From Onchocerca volvulus (taxonomy: Eukaryota; Nematoda; Chromadorea; Rhabditida; Onchocercidae): a stretch of 64,000 nucleotides of DNA. Both the position numbers and the translations under genes were made by a program. The notes under the pieces are model-generated. The model was given only the letters and a program-made list of their open reading frames with translations. It had not been told where the DNA came from and searched no databases. The stretch lies in contig HG738137.1 of assembly GCA_000499405.2 (NCBI GenBank), positions 22,800,546-22,864,545 on the forward strand, read 5' to 3'. Below, in pieces: positions 1 through 11,632 of the stretch (its first letter is position 1; the number at the start of each line of letters is the position of its first letter).

Positions 1-265
1 AAATGATGAAATTCTACTTGTCGCGAAACTTGGTTGTTGTGAATAGGAATGCTTCACGACACTCAGATTTTTAAATACTTTATTAGGTAAAATATTTTTG
101 AATACAACACATAAGGAGTCCTCCAATATTCGCGGACACAATACACAATAGATAAAGAAAATATAAAAAAGTAAAGAAAGTGAGAAGGGAATTCGTCGAT
201 GGATAGTATGGATAGTGAGGCCAGGCAAGCCATTTCTCGTCATCCGTGTCGTTCCCGTAAGGAAG

Positions 266-3200
266 TTAACTGTGATTCTTTGGATCGTCGCTGTCGTTTA
301 TATTTCGTTTTAATCCACGTCCTGGAGCTCTTTGGGTGACATTAATCCAGGATGACGTCTCAATAATCAAAGAAGGCGCCGGTCTTTCATATCGTTTCTT
401 ATCGCTGATGAGCTTTGGTCTTCAGATTGGGTAATCAAACTTTGCATTTGAGGGCATTATTACACTTGACAAAGAAAAGTTATGACATTATCAATCAAAA
501 TCAAACAACATCAGAAATTCAAACAGTGTCGAAATGTCGAAATTTTCTGGACTCAAGTCTTTTACAACTTAGTTTTTACTGACATCCATCATATTTACCT
601 TCTTACGAAATAAAATGAGAAAGGGAAAAATAAAATTATTCTAATCAAATTAATACAAATCATTTCTTCGGTATTCTGAAACTATTTAAATTTCCTCTAT
701 CTTTCATCATCGAGAACTAAAATAGCTGCTCAATTTCCGAAAGTTTGTTGTTAACTCAATCTTTCAGAAATAAAAGTGTACCAATATCGATCAGAGCGGT
801 GAATTTTAAAAATATCAATATTTTTTTGCTATCAAATGATTTCTCATAGTGAAGCTTCATGAAACTTGGCCAGCAAATTTAAGAAATCATTGTCATAGAA
901 TCATATAAAACGATTCATTTAACGAACTTCATGAAATTAAATTCACTGTCTGAAGCTCTAAGATAACAAATTTCTACAGATTTAGATTGCTTCAACTTGT
1001 TTCTTGATTAGATGAAGTAAAATACAGATTAAGCATAACTGGGAGTAAAAAAGTAAGAAAAAAATTTTCGAAAAAAAAGAAAATTTCAAATATTTGTTCG
1101 ATAACTTCGAGGGGAATTTAAATTTCTCAAAAAAAAAATTTAATTTTATACACAAAAAGCATAAGAAAGTAATCAAAGCAATAAAATGCAATGCCTCTCT
1201 GAGATTAAAATAAATGATACCGAAATGCATTCTTATATTCAGGCAAATATTCGCTTCTTTGAAAACATCAATAAACAAACAAACAAATAAAACCTAACTT
1301 GAATGCTTATTCTTTTTATTGCTTATATTTATGAATGTGAAAAATCGATAGTTAAGAGAGACGAACTTTCCAAAGAATGATTTTTCTATCTTTTATCATC
1401 AGGAACTAAAACATCTGCTCTGTTTCCGAAATTTTGTTGCCAACTCAAATCATTCGGAAACAAAAGTATACCAATATCGATCGGAGCGCTGAATTTTAAA
1501 AATATCAACAATTTGCCTTCAAATGATTTCTCACAGTGAAGCTTCACGAAACTTGGCCAGCAAGTCTAAGAAATCATTCGTTATAGAATCATATAAAGCA
1601 ATTCATTTAACGAACTTCATGAAATCAAATTCACTGTCTAAAGCTCTAAGATANNNTTTTCTAATCATTCTCCGAGACAAATGCGAATAAGGAATGATAG
1701 AAAAAATAAAATAGAAAATAGTTTGCTATTCATCAAGAAGATCGGCATTATTCAGTGATTTAACAAATCAGTTTCATACAAGGACATATTAGACGTACGT
1801 GTATCGATCGAATGGAATCTTCCCAATCTATTATCATTTTATTGTAATACTAACTGACATCAATTAATTACTAAGCAACAGTAGCTAATTTCCAGCTTGA
1901 TTAAAATTTAAGATACTGAAGTGTTCCGTCTTATTTCATCTTCCAGTCATTACGATGTTCAAATCGAACTCTTTCGATGCTACCGAAATTTAAATTAAAT
2001 ATTTAATTTCTACAATTCTGCTATTCATTAGTTTATTGTTGTATGAGGAGAAGAAATGATAAATTTGATATATGATAAAGCATTACAACAATGAAAATAA
2101 TATAACAAAGATTTCTAAAAATTTTAGTCATTTACATTAAAATGAATAAACATTTATATACAACAGAAGATGGAAGAAAGAAACAAACTGTGACTGAAAT
2201 CGAATTTCATCAATTCTACCTAAAAAATGCTTACTATTTTTACACAAAAATAGAAATCATCACGAATGATATATTAATTGATCAAATGAAGATTAATTAA
2301 AAGAAGTACAAAATTGATTACAAATTGACGTTAAAAGACTGCAACACCCCTTCGATCAATTGTAATTAATACAATGAGCACAAAGAAAACAAACAAGAAA
2401 TATTACTGAAAAAAAGAAAATAAACAGCTGAATGCTCGAAAAAAATAACTTCAATTTAATTGACTAAGTTATTGTCATAACAATTTAACATAGTAAAGCT
2501 AACCCTTTCGTGCTATCTTCTTTAATACTTCCAGAAGATAGAAATGTTTTGTTGTTGAATTAAATGCGTAATTATCTCACACCAAGTAATCTTATCGTGT
2601 AATTCTCCTTCCTATCGTTGAAAACATAAATTGATCTTATTTGTCGGTAACAATATATGACATTTTTTCTGATAAATAATATACTGATAATACAATAATA
2701 ATGATAACAATTACTGATAATATATGATATATTTGATATTGATTCTCTTTTTTCTGCATTACAGTTGATTTTGCTATTTTTTTTTGTTTCTTTGATCTTC
2801 CTTTCTCTTCCATCAAACTCGAATTTACTTCTTAACTTTGTTTTCTCCCTTCGTTCTTGTATTTTTTCTTTCTTCGCTTTCCCGATCACATATTCCTTCT
2901 CACTCATCACTCGATCAAAGTATGATTTGGAAATGACATCATGAGAATTTTGAAGATCAGCTGGATTTGACTCCGATTGTAAAGTTAACTGAAATTATTC
3001 TATTATGCATTAAATGATATTTTTTTCTAATCTACCATACTTCATTTACCATTTTCAAAATGGCACGTAACTCATAAGTTTTCACTGAATATGTTGACAT
3101 TTGATGTAGAAGACTGAAAGAAACAGTCTTCGCTTTCCTGTTTTTCCTCCACAATTCATACAGTGCAAAGATTAAGTTTTAGCAAAAAAAAATGGGAACA

Positions 3201-6200
3201 CCAACTTTTTAGACCGGTCGAGTGCCCTTCCCCTCCTCACTGAGCCCCAAATGTTCACGTATCTTATAGCCATTCTGTTATCATCGCCTTAACTGCTGCA
3301 TTTATACCGAATATCTATTTGCCATCATTTTCAAAATAACACACTTACAGCTGATGAATTTATTCTAACATTGAATACATCGGGAAATTAAGCGGAAAAA
3401 AAATCCTCACTCACTAAATAATATTCAAGCTCTTCACAAGAATTTAAAAATAATTCGAAATGAAGAAACATCGCTGTTGAAAAGATTAGAAAAAAAGACG
3501 TTGACGTAAAAATATAAAAAAAGATATCGTATTGGAGAGGTATCAACAGAGAAAAAGAGAAGGGATGAATATATTTTAATATCGAAGTTTATGTAAAACT
3601 AAATGTTCAAACTTTTCATAAAGACAAAAAAACGAGAAATGCGCACATCGAAAGTCTGAGGAAATAGCAATAAACGGTAATGTCATTACTCTCCTTCTCT
3701 TTTGCCACAAATAGTAGATGATTAAAGAGCAAAGAAATTACTATTGTTCTTTTATTAAGATTCTCTCATTCTCTCTATATTAATTTGAAATAACCAACCA
3801 CACCAGAACAGACTTCTTTTTGAATACTCTCACTATTGTCTTCTGCCGCACTCCATTAATACCAAAATCCTTCAAGCTACTTTCAAACTTCCAATATCTC
3901 CCCCTGCATTTGAGTGACTAATCCGAAATGATGGACGACTGACCACTCAACAAAAATGACACAGACAGAAATCCAATAAATGAATATTAACACCCACTAC
4001 AGTAATCCAATCCTTACCCCACATCTTCCCCAAACTTTGTAGTGCAAATTAGATAGCAGCAAAATGATAAATTTTACACTGCTTGAACTTCCCTCCCCTC
4101 CACACCAAATCTCAAACTTGCACGTACTCCAAAACTCTGCTCTGCCTCAGGGTACAAGAAAGATGGCTGTTTTTTTATGCATCAATATGAATATTTAGAT
4201 GCCGTCATTTTGAAGATGGCACGTGGCGCACAGTAGAGGATAATATGCTAACAAATACTAATATGCAGAAAGACCAAAAGTAAAATTGTCGTAACAGTAT
4301 CCAATAAATAATACATCAAATAAAGAAATTATGATTGTAATAATTGATTGATTCCAAAAAGTTTCCAAAATGAAAAAAAAAAAAAAAAAAAGTTGCCGCG
4401 AAAATGTAAGGGAAAAAACACAATGTTCGGATTCGAAAGGTATCAGAAGAAAAAGAGGAGAATAAATATATTTTCAATATCGAGGATTGTTTCACGTTTC
4501 AGCATAAAAAACTACCATGTAGCCCATGGGTAGTTCGTGTCTGTTAAATGAACATCCCCAACAGTAGTATACAGATTTATAACGAAGAGAAAACAAAAAA
4601 CCAGCATGGCCAAACACAAAAAGATGAACGTCCACACTGCACTACAGTAGTTAAAGTTTCCCCGTCTCCTAATCCACCTCCTCGAATACGATTAGATGGC
4701 AGTAAAATGATAATCCATCTCTCTGTAGTATACTGACTTTCTAACCTTTCTACATCAACTGTCGTCCTATTCCTTCCTTTCTCCTATAGCCACCCTCCAC
4801 ATACCCACTTTTTAACATCTCTAAACTAGGTAGAAACTTTGCAGTAGAAACTTTATTATCCAGGATAATATTAATATAGCGGAGGAGGTGTTTTGGACCC
4901 AATTTTGAAAATGGCAGAATTGAAAATACTTTGAGAAATACAACAAAAAATATTTTTTGCGAACAGGACGGTTTCTAGTGGAGGAAGGGAAGTGAATACA
5001 TTGTTAGAAGATGAAATGACGCTTCAAGAACCATCAAGGCGTTGGAGATCAGGGCATAATGTATGGATGGTTCTGCGACAACAAAGACAGAAAGCCTTCC
5101 GCCCGTGGCTTTCTTATTGCGAAATATTTCGCTCGCTGTATTTCATTCGGTACGAAATCCCTAGATATGTCATCAAGGAGAAGCCTTCTGTCCTCTATGG
5201 AGAATTCACTATCTTTCCATTATTTACCGTATTCAGGATTTACTGATGACTGACAGTATACCAACAAAGAAATTCACGTATGCTAAACATTACAAAAAAG
5301 CAGTTAAAATAGATTAAATTTAAAAACATTTTTTTCGGTCAGAATTCCATCATCACTATTAGGACTTGATAGATGTCCAATAATCTCAAATTTTAGTATA
5401 ATTAAAAATATCATGAAATTAATTATGAAATAATGATTACATCCAGAATTTCATTTTATTCAATTTTCTTCATACAAACTGTGTGGAGATAGCTATTAGT
5501 TTTATTCTCTCATAGTTTTATGGTTTTATATCATCGACTACTTATCTTGTTACTGGACCGTAAGATTTGCTCACTGCGCCATATCTAATAATGCGAAGAA
5601 GATATCATTAATTTCATATGCCAATGAATTTGGTCTGTAATTATTAGCGCACAATTTTCAATTCATTATATTTATTCAAGTCCTCTTATGTCACAATTTT
5701 TAATTCTCGTGGAAACACATACTGTTGAATTGTTTAAACAAAAATCTTTAATTCGCCGTTTAAAATTTGATGACGGGACAAAAAATTTGGTAATTTTTCT
5801 TTGTCATTTCAAAGACTTTTACATGTGAAATTGTAAAAGTGATAATTCTGATGACTGGTGAAAGTTATTAGGGATGAATAATCCTTTTGTTCATTATATT
5901 CAAATATGTCTACTTCCTTAGTTATTTGCTTTAAATTGAACTGCACATAATACTATTTATGATTTTTAAGCTAGAATTTTCAGGCTAAGAGAAATTTTTT
6001 TTAAGCTAAAGCTGCGTGACATCATTAGTAACACAATTTTTATTTTAAAGTTTCTGTGGCCACATTAAAACATGGAGAATTCCATTTCAAATTAAAATTC
6101 ATTGCTCGCACAAACTTTTTCTAAATATTCAAATTCAAGAAAATATCTTTCTATCTTGTTTTTCCGAATAAAGCAAAGCGTTTACCAATGAAGTTAAATG

Positions 6201-6332
6201 CATCCGAACTTCTCGATCAAACAGAAACTCCACCAATAATCGGATATTCTTTATTTTGTCACGTACACAATCAATCGTGTTTAAAAGATCGGTCTTAACA
6301 CGAAAGTATGATAGCAATATGTTTTCGGTTTG
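266..6332 (-). CDS. Uncharacterised minus-strand gene, 3' part (three exons seen)
   Basis: I do not recognise this protein. Three minus-strand exons join in frame: 6332-6186 (49 codons, preceded by TTTCAG, followed by GTAAAC), 2988-2837 (preceded by AATTTCAG, followed by GTTAAG, ends in phase 2) and 419-266 (begins with the missing base, ends in TAA). The last two encode a charged Lys/Glu/Arg-rich segment (EKIQERREKTK at the junction) and then a basic C terminus (SWINVTQRAPGRGLKR). The 49-codon exon is predicted helical, with a pattern D-x2-R-D-K-x5-RLLVEFLFDREVR that faintly recalls the helix after the second PHD finger of JADE/BRPF proteins; this is weak. A TTTATT at 79-84 is a possible minus-strand AATAAA signal. 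Upstream exons should lie between 6333 and about 14,500. Open minus-strand stretches at 6953-7235 and 6523-6745 are candidates with compatible phase but are not certain. The introns are 1.5-3.2 kb, long for this window. Confidence 0.55.
692..965 (+). repeat. Direct repeat copy A (about 274 bp)
   Basis: This segment matches 1381-1653 over its whole length with scattered mismatches. Shared blocks include ACCAATATCGATC, GAATTTTAAAAATATCAA, GAAACTTGGCCAGCAA and GAACTTCATGAAAT. It shows no open frame and no terminal inverted repeats that I can see. It is the left copy of a spaced duplication. Confidence 0.85.
1381..1653 (+). repeat. Direct repeat copy B, ends at an assembly gap
   Basis: This is the second copy of the 692-965 repeat, about 690 bp downstream in the same orientation. 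The similarity ends at AAGCTCTAAGATA, exactly where an NNN run starts, so more copies or a collapsed repeat may be hidden in the gap. Confidence 0.85.
1654..1656. other. Assembly gap (NNN)
   Basis: Three undetermined bases directly follow the end of repeat copy B. The true gap length is unknown. Confidence 0.98.
2989..6185. other. Intron of the minus-strand gene with degenerate repeats
   Basis: No exon is supported here. Several segments resemble one another loosely, for example 3040-3080, 3310-3370 and 4190-4240 (each with a TCATTTT..AA.ATGGCACGT-like core) and 3480-3600 against 4340-4500 (GGTATCA.AG..AAAAGAG followed by GAATAAATATATTTT-like sequence). This suggests old tandem units of roughly 0.6-0.9 kb. 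A GC-richer patch at 4960-5250 is open in two frames at once and has no recognised product. Confidence 0.4.
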
Positions 6333-7589
6333 CTGAAATTTATTTTAACGACATATTGTGATGTTTTCTCGGTGATGGTTTTTTTGATTTCTGTATTTTG
6401 CTTGTGATTGAGATATGCTTTTTCTGAAATTGATCAGCTTGTTGCTATTTGGAAATATTGATTATCTATGAAGGTCGGTTTTGGGGTTGATCAGTTTTTC
6501 AGTTGGTATGGTGCTAACATTGTCAGAAATTGGCTGGCCGGTTCAACGTACTGTGCATAGCAACAGTTCGGTTTTTTAGACAGAGTGGTACCAAACATGT
6601 CGGAAAATGATCATCCGGTTTAATACAGTTTTTTAAGTAGAAATGAATTGCCGTACTCGAACTCACATCCGAATATCTGCAATAAGATGCAAAAATATTA
6701 CCCGAACAATGTGTACGAAAGCAGTTCTCAAAAAATGAAATAATCATGACTAAAAATTGTTGAGAGAGATCGATTCACAAGTGACGATTACAAATTGGCA
6801 GATTGGTATTAATCAAGCAAACACAATCGGAAGAATTGGCTGAAAAAGAAAAAAAAAAATAAATGGAATCTTTACTGCAATGAAAATGAAAAATTATAGA
6901 AATCAAAAAGCTGATTGGGAAATTTGGGATTAATGATGGCAGTAAGCACCCGACCTATCTTCCAAGGCATAATCCAATAACTGAATTCGCACACAACAAA
7001 AACATAAAGATTATAGCATGTTGGATTTACATATTCGCTGTTGAAAATCAGATATAAGTTCTGTTTATCAAAGGGTTGACCGAAATCAAACGAGTCATAA
7101 ACAAATGCAAGATTTTGTAAATGATTTAAATTTGTAATGTTCACAATATACATATTGACATCAAGTCTGAGATTGTTCAGACGAAAATTTCTTTGTGGAC
7201 GCCAACTGGTAACTACTGAGTTTCTACACATGCTACTGCGAAAACCATATACTAGCATTATCAAGATATCGGTTCATGCAGAACTTGAGGCCACCAGATA
7301 CAATAATTTCATCAAGTGAAAGACTGATCAAATCATTCATAAACATTGTTTTTCGTAGTTCAGTAATAAGAGAGCAAGGATAAGATCAGATGAAAAAATG
7401 ATGGATTTATTCGTATTAGCGACGAATGATTTTAGAGGCATCTTGCAAGGCCGAGTAACAAATGAGAAAAAAAAGGTAGTAAAAATTTGTCAACTAAGAG
7501 GAGTGGTGTTTTTGGTTAATTGAAGAATATATCTCGGAAACTGCCATTAACGAATGAGGAACTGGATCGAGAATCGGTAAGTTTTGTCT

Positions 7590-8460
7590 AAAAGCAAGCA
7601 GGCAATCTGCTTTCAAAAGTTATTTCGATACTAGAGTTTTCTAGATTCTCACCTATTGCTTCGTTGTCGAAGAACTCCTTCGATCGCTTCAACGATTGAT
7701 TTCCATTCTTTATCATTTGCATGTTAATTGGTACAATGAAATTCGTTGTATAGCAACTTGTTTGATGTAATAGATTTGCCATGTTTTCCAATCAACACCT
7801 TTCTTATCAATCGTAATTCTCTGGACTGATTACATAATCTCTCACGGCTGGTAAAGCATCTCCTCTCAGAATGAAATTAGATAGGTGAGTTTTTGAATGT
7901 CTGGGATTTTTTTGAGGTGTATAGTTGCGTTGAAGCTGCTCCAGAATTCTCGCCACAATTTTGGGTCACCACTGAAAGTTGATAATGTTAGTTGTGGCAG
8001 TATAGTTGCATGATAAGTGTGGGATGATATCTCCTTTTATAAAGTTGACTCTCTGGTTGACTCATCAGTATCTATTTGTTTTAAATGTTGAAGCTCTACT
8101 TCATTATTATCCACATATATTTTCAAAATAACAATGATTTTTTTTCCGCTAGTTATTAAATTTAAGATACCTTGTGTATCGTTCAACCATTTCATCACAT
8201 TTTTCTTCTTTTGCGTAGTTGCGATTTTCTCAACATATTCCAGCCATTTTTTGATGGTTGATTCGAGAGGCCAATGTAGAGTCCAAGAAATTAAATTTTT
8301 CCTTGATGATCCGTTTCTTGATTTGACATTGTTGCGTAGTTCTTCTTGCTAAAGGCTTCGATTCGATGTTTAGATCGAGTTCTTTTACTTTACTAAGATT
8401 TCTCAGGATCTTCCCTTTATTGGTTTCATCATAATTTTTGAATTCTGCATGATTTCTCAT
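7590..8460 (-). mobile_element. Decayed BEL/Pao-type retrotransposon gag
   Basis: Read on the minus strand from about 8460 to 7590, pieces of a BEL/Pao gag protein appear in order but in different frames. First comes an N-terminal charged helical region. Then, near 8010-7880, comes the diagnostic DUF1759-type motif FSGDPKLWREFWSSFN. Then come segments resembling the gag core: a leucine-rich stretch, an RGDAL motif and an EWKSIVEA stretch. Several stops and frame changes break the reading frame (near 8230, 8050, 7870 and 7810), so this is a dead copy. Reverse transcriptase, protease and integrase are not recognisable next to it, and no LTRs were found by eye. The family assignment is solid from the DUF1759 motif; the exact borders are not. 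Confidence 0.72.
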
Positions 8461-9744
8461 ATTTCGTATATGTTTTCGTATTTCTCATATATTTCTCATA
8501 TATTCCCATATCTCGTATCCTTTGGGTTATTTGACTAATTACCTTCAAACATCATAGCTTAAAATGAAAACTCGTATAAATCTGAACAACCATTCTTTTC
8601 TAAACAAAGCAGCAAAAGGCTGACGAATCGCAGAAGACAAGATGATTTCTTTGATTTTAGAAAACTTGTTTCACTTTCAATTATCACTTCATATCAAATA
8701 AAATAACACAAAAATAACATTTTAAAGCAATCGATGATATATTAGAGAACTTCAATATCTGTCACACTAATCTGAAGTAGTACGCATCTCGCGGAGTAAT
8801 CAGAACTGTAGAAATCGAAAATATTTTGATTTTTTTTTAGTTTAAAATTGTTAAAATAACATTAATTTGAACGAATTTTAGTATGTTCCAATTGGGCATT
8901 TTCACCAGTTTCATGCTTGTCATTGCATTGCTTAAAATTTCTAACTTTCAATTTATACTATTTAGTTGATTAATTCATACTGTTTGGTTGATTTGCATCG
9001 CAATTATCATCAGTTAATACTGCACTACATTATATAAAAAATTGGATAGTAATAGTTCATTTCTGAATCCAACTATCAACAAAGTAGGCACTAAATGATT
9101 TAAATGGAACCCTTTGAAAGGTAGTATCGTCAACTTGTCTTGTGAGCATCATTAATGGAATATAACAAATTGAAAAAGAAAATTAAATAATCAACGTAAT
9201 GAAAGCTATAGGCTTAAGCATCATCAATCATGCAGCAAAACAACATCCGTAAGATGAATAAAAAATGCGCCAAATATTTACGATTTACGATCTTTATATT
9301 ATTCAAATAAAAGAGTGAAAATTATCACAAAAATATCACCACCAGTGAAAAAAAAGTCCCCGTCTGATTGTACATAATCAAAAAATTAATTATTCAAAAT
9401 CACGTACGTGAATTTCTTTGTTGGAGGAAACAATTATTGGTAAAAATTCAGCCGTATTTTATTTAAATAGATTTCTGCATGCACAAATTTATCTCTTACT
9501 ATGTTTTCTAATTTAAAAAAGTTTGTTTAATCTAGAAAAACTAATTGAATTACTCTTCAGGATTTTGAATAATCGTTTTCTTCGAAATAAAAACAATAGT
9601 GCCTTTATTAATAATTTCTTTATTGATAATCTAATTATTTTTGAAAAACAACGCTGATTAAAAAGGGAATTTATCTTATCAATTATTGTTTTTAGACAAA
9701 ATGAAATATCAATCAAAATACTGAAGAGATTTTCTTAATAAACA

Positions 9745-9781
9745 TTTACTGAGATATCGACGGTGCCGATATTTCAGTGAA
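9745..9781. repeat. Inverted repeat / hairpin
   Basis: The arms TTTACTGAGATATCGAC and GCCGATATTTCAGTGAA are near-perfect reverse complements (15 of 17 positions identical) around a loop of only about three bases. The left arm start, AACATTTACTGAGAT, recurs at about 9956-9971. Function unknown: it may be a small RNA precursor, a remnant of a foldback element, or chance. Confidence 0.6.
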
Positions 9782-11612
9782 TCTTTACTAAAAAAGTTTG
9801 TTCAGTATCTCCTTCATTCTTCTCCTTCGTGATAACTAACTAATCTGCGGTGAGCTGGATTTATCGTGATGCGATGCATTTTATGAAGATAGGATAGCAA
9901 TTTTGAAGGAAAATATTTCTTACATTGGATGAGCTTAATTTTTTTTGGCAATACTAACATTTACTGAGATTCATTATTGGATTGCCAAGAAATTTATCAA
10001 AATGAACGGACATGTATACGAAAGTCAGTAAACTTTCACTCTTTAAACTTAGTTAATTATTGAAATCCAGTACCAAATAATTTTATAAACAGTTATCAAT
10101 TGTTAAAACCTATTAATAACTATTGAAAATTATTCATGATTATTTTTAAAACCCAACAAAAGCATTGATTTTTTCCCCATATTCATAATGTTTGCTATGC
10201 AGAAAAAGTTTATCGCCAAAATTACATCTGATATGCACTAAATATCTACTCGATTTTTTATATGCGTCCAGATTAAATTTATTTTTATTGATATACTTTC
10301 ATATCGACCTAATTTCAAATTTATGAAGAACATGGATGCAATTTATTCACTTTTGAAAGAGAGAGCAAAATGAGATAATCAATCAAACTCACTATGAACT
10401 ACCAAGTTTTTAGGAAATTCAAAAAATATCTTTCGAATTTGTTCCTGCCCAATTTTAACTAGCATTTCGCAATCTTTTGATTAGTTGTAATTTTGACAGA
10501 CATAGAAATACATGATTATGCTTAATCGATTTGCTCAGCTATGCGATTATTCAACAAAGTTACATTCGTTTGCTGATAGTGCCAGAGTTTATCATGACTT
10601 CTTCTGAAACTTAAAAAAGCTTCTTTTTGAACCTTTTTACCTAATTTATTTTTGCTTATTCCATCTATCGATAGTTGAATTTGAAAAAAAAAAAAAAAAA
10701 AAAAAGAAAAGAAGAAGAAAAAATGAAAGGAAAATTGACCTTATATCGGCGTAGCCGAAATCAACTCTTTTCTCTCCATATTCAGTTGTCCGTATTCCAC
10801 TGCTTATCCAAATTACATAATTAGTTTGAGCAATAAAAATGACACAAAGAGGATGGAATTGAAAATAACTTAAAAAGAAGGCTAAACGGTTAAAACAAAA
10901 GAGGAGAAAGTAGTATAAAATAGAACTCTGCCATATGATAAGGTTATTGTTATGATATCTCCAAAAAAATTAGTTGCGGCTATTACAAAGAGTGATAAAC
11001 AATATTCAACAAGATAATGGCATTTGGATCTGTACTGCAAAGAAAAGTAATCAAATGAATGGGACTGAACGGTTTTAACGAAACCAATTTTTTTTTAAAT
11101 TGAATATAGTAAGAATTAAACTTCTGGTGCTGTTCCATGTTATGTTAATCAATAAAATTTTCATCTAGAAAACGACTGATTATTTCATACCTTGCATGTC
11201 GTTGGTTTTTAATGTCAAAAAAGATAAATGGGGAATGAAAGATAATCAAATATGAATAGAACACTTGAATAACAAGGAAAAATTAATTTGAAGCTTTTCA
11301 AAATTAAATAAGGCTTAGTATAATCTATTGCTTATTCGACCTATTTCCAATTATCGAGTGGGAAAGAGAGCAACAAATTAGAATTGCAATTAATGAGATT
11401 GCTATCCTAATCGGTATTTTCCAATCTGATTGTAATGCCTTTGTTGGAAAATTTTTTTTCGGCATTCAATCACCCACAATGGTATATTAAATAATCTTAG
11501 ACAATAAATAATTGTAAAGAAGAGGAATTGAATTTAAAAAATCCCTCGAAACTCTAAGTTTGTTGTTTGTTCGCTTTAATTATAAATCGTTTCTCTTGAA
11601 GTTAGTTTGTCT

Positions 11613-11632
11613 TATATATATATATATATATG
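11613..11632. repeat. (TA)n microsatellite
   Basis: A simple run of alternating T and A about 20 bases long in intergenic sequence. Confidence 0.9.

Larger units (their letters stand above)
420..2836. other. Long AT-rich intron of the minus-strand gene
   Basis: This stretch separates the last two supported exons of the minus-strand gene. It contains the two copies of a roughly 274-bp direct repeat and a three-base N gap. A 98-codon minus-strand open frame at 982-1278 is almost all Phe, Leu, Ile and Lys, as expected of AT-rich noncoding DNA, so I do not call it a gene. Confidence 0.45.

Noticed and set aside
982..1278. 98-codon minus-strand frame rich in Phe, Leu, Ile and Lys
   Set aside because: Composition is that of AT-rich noncoding DNA, and it overlaps no splice-supported exon.
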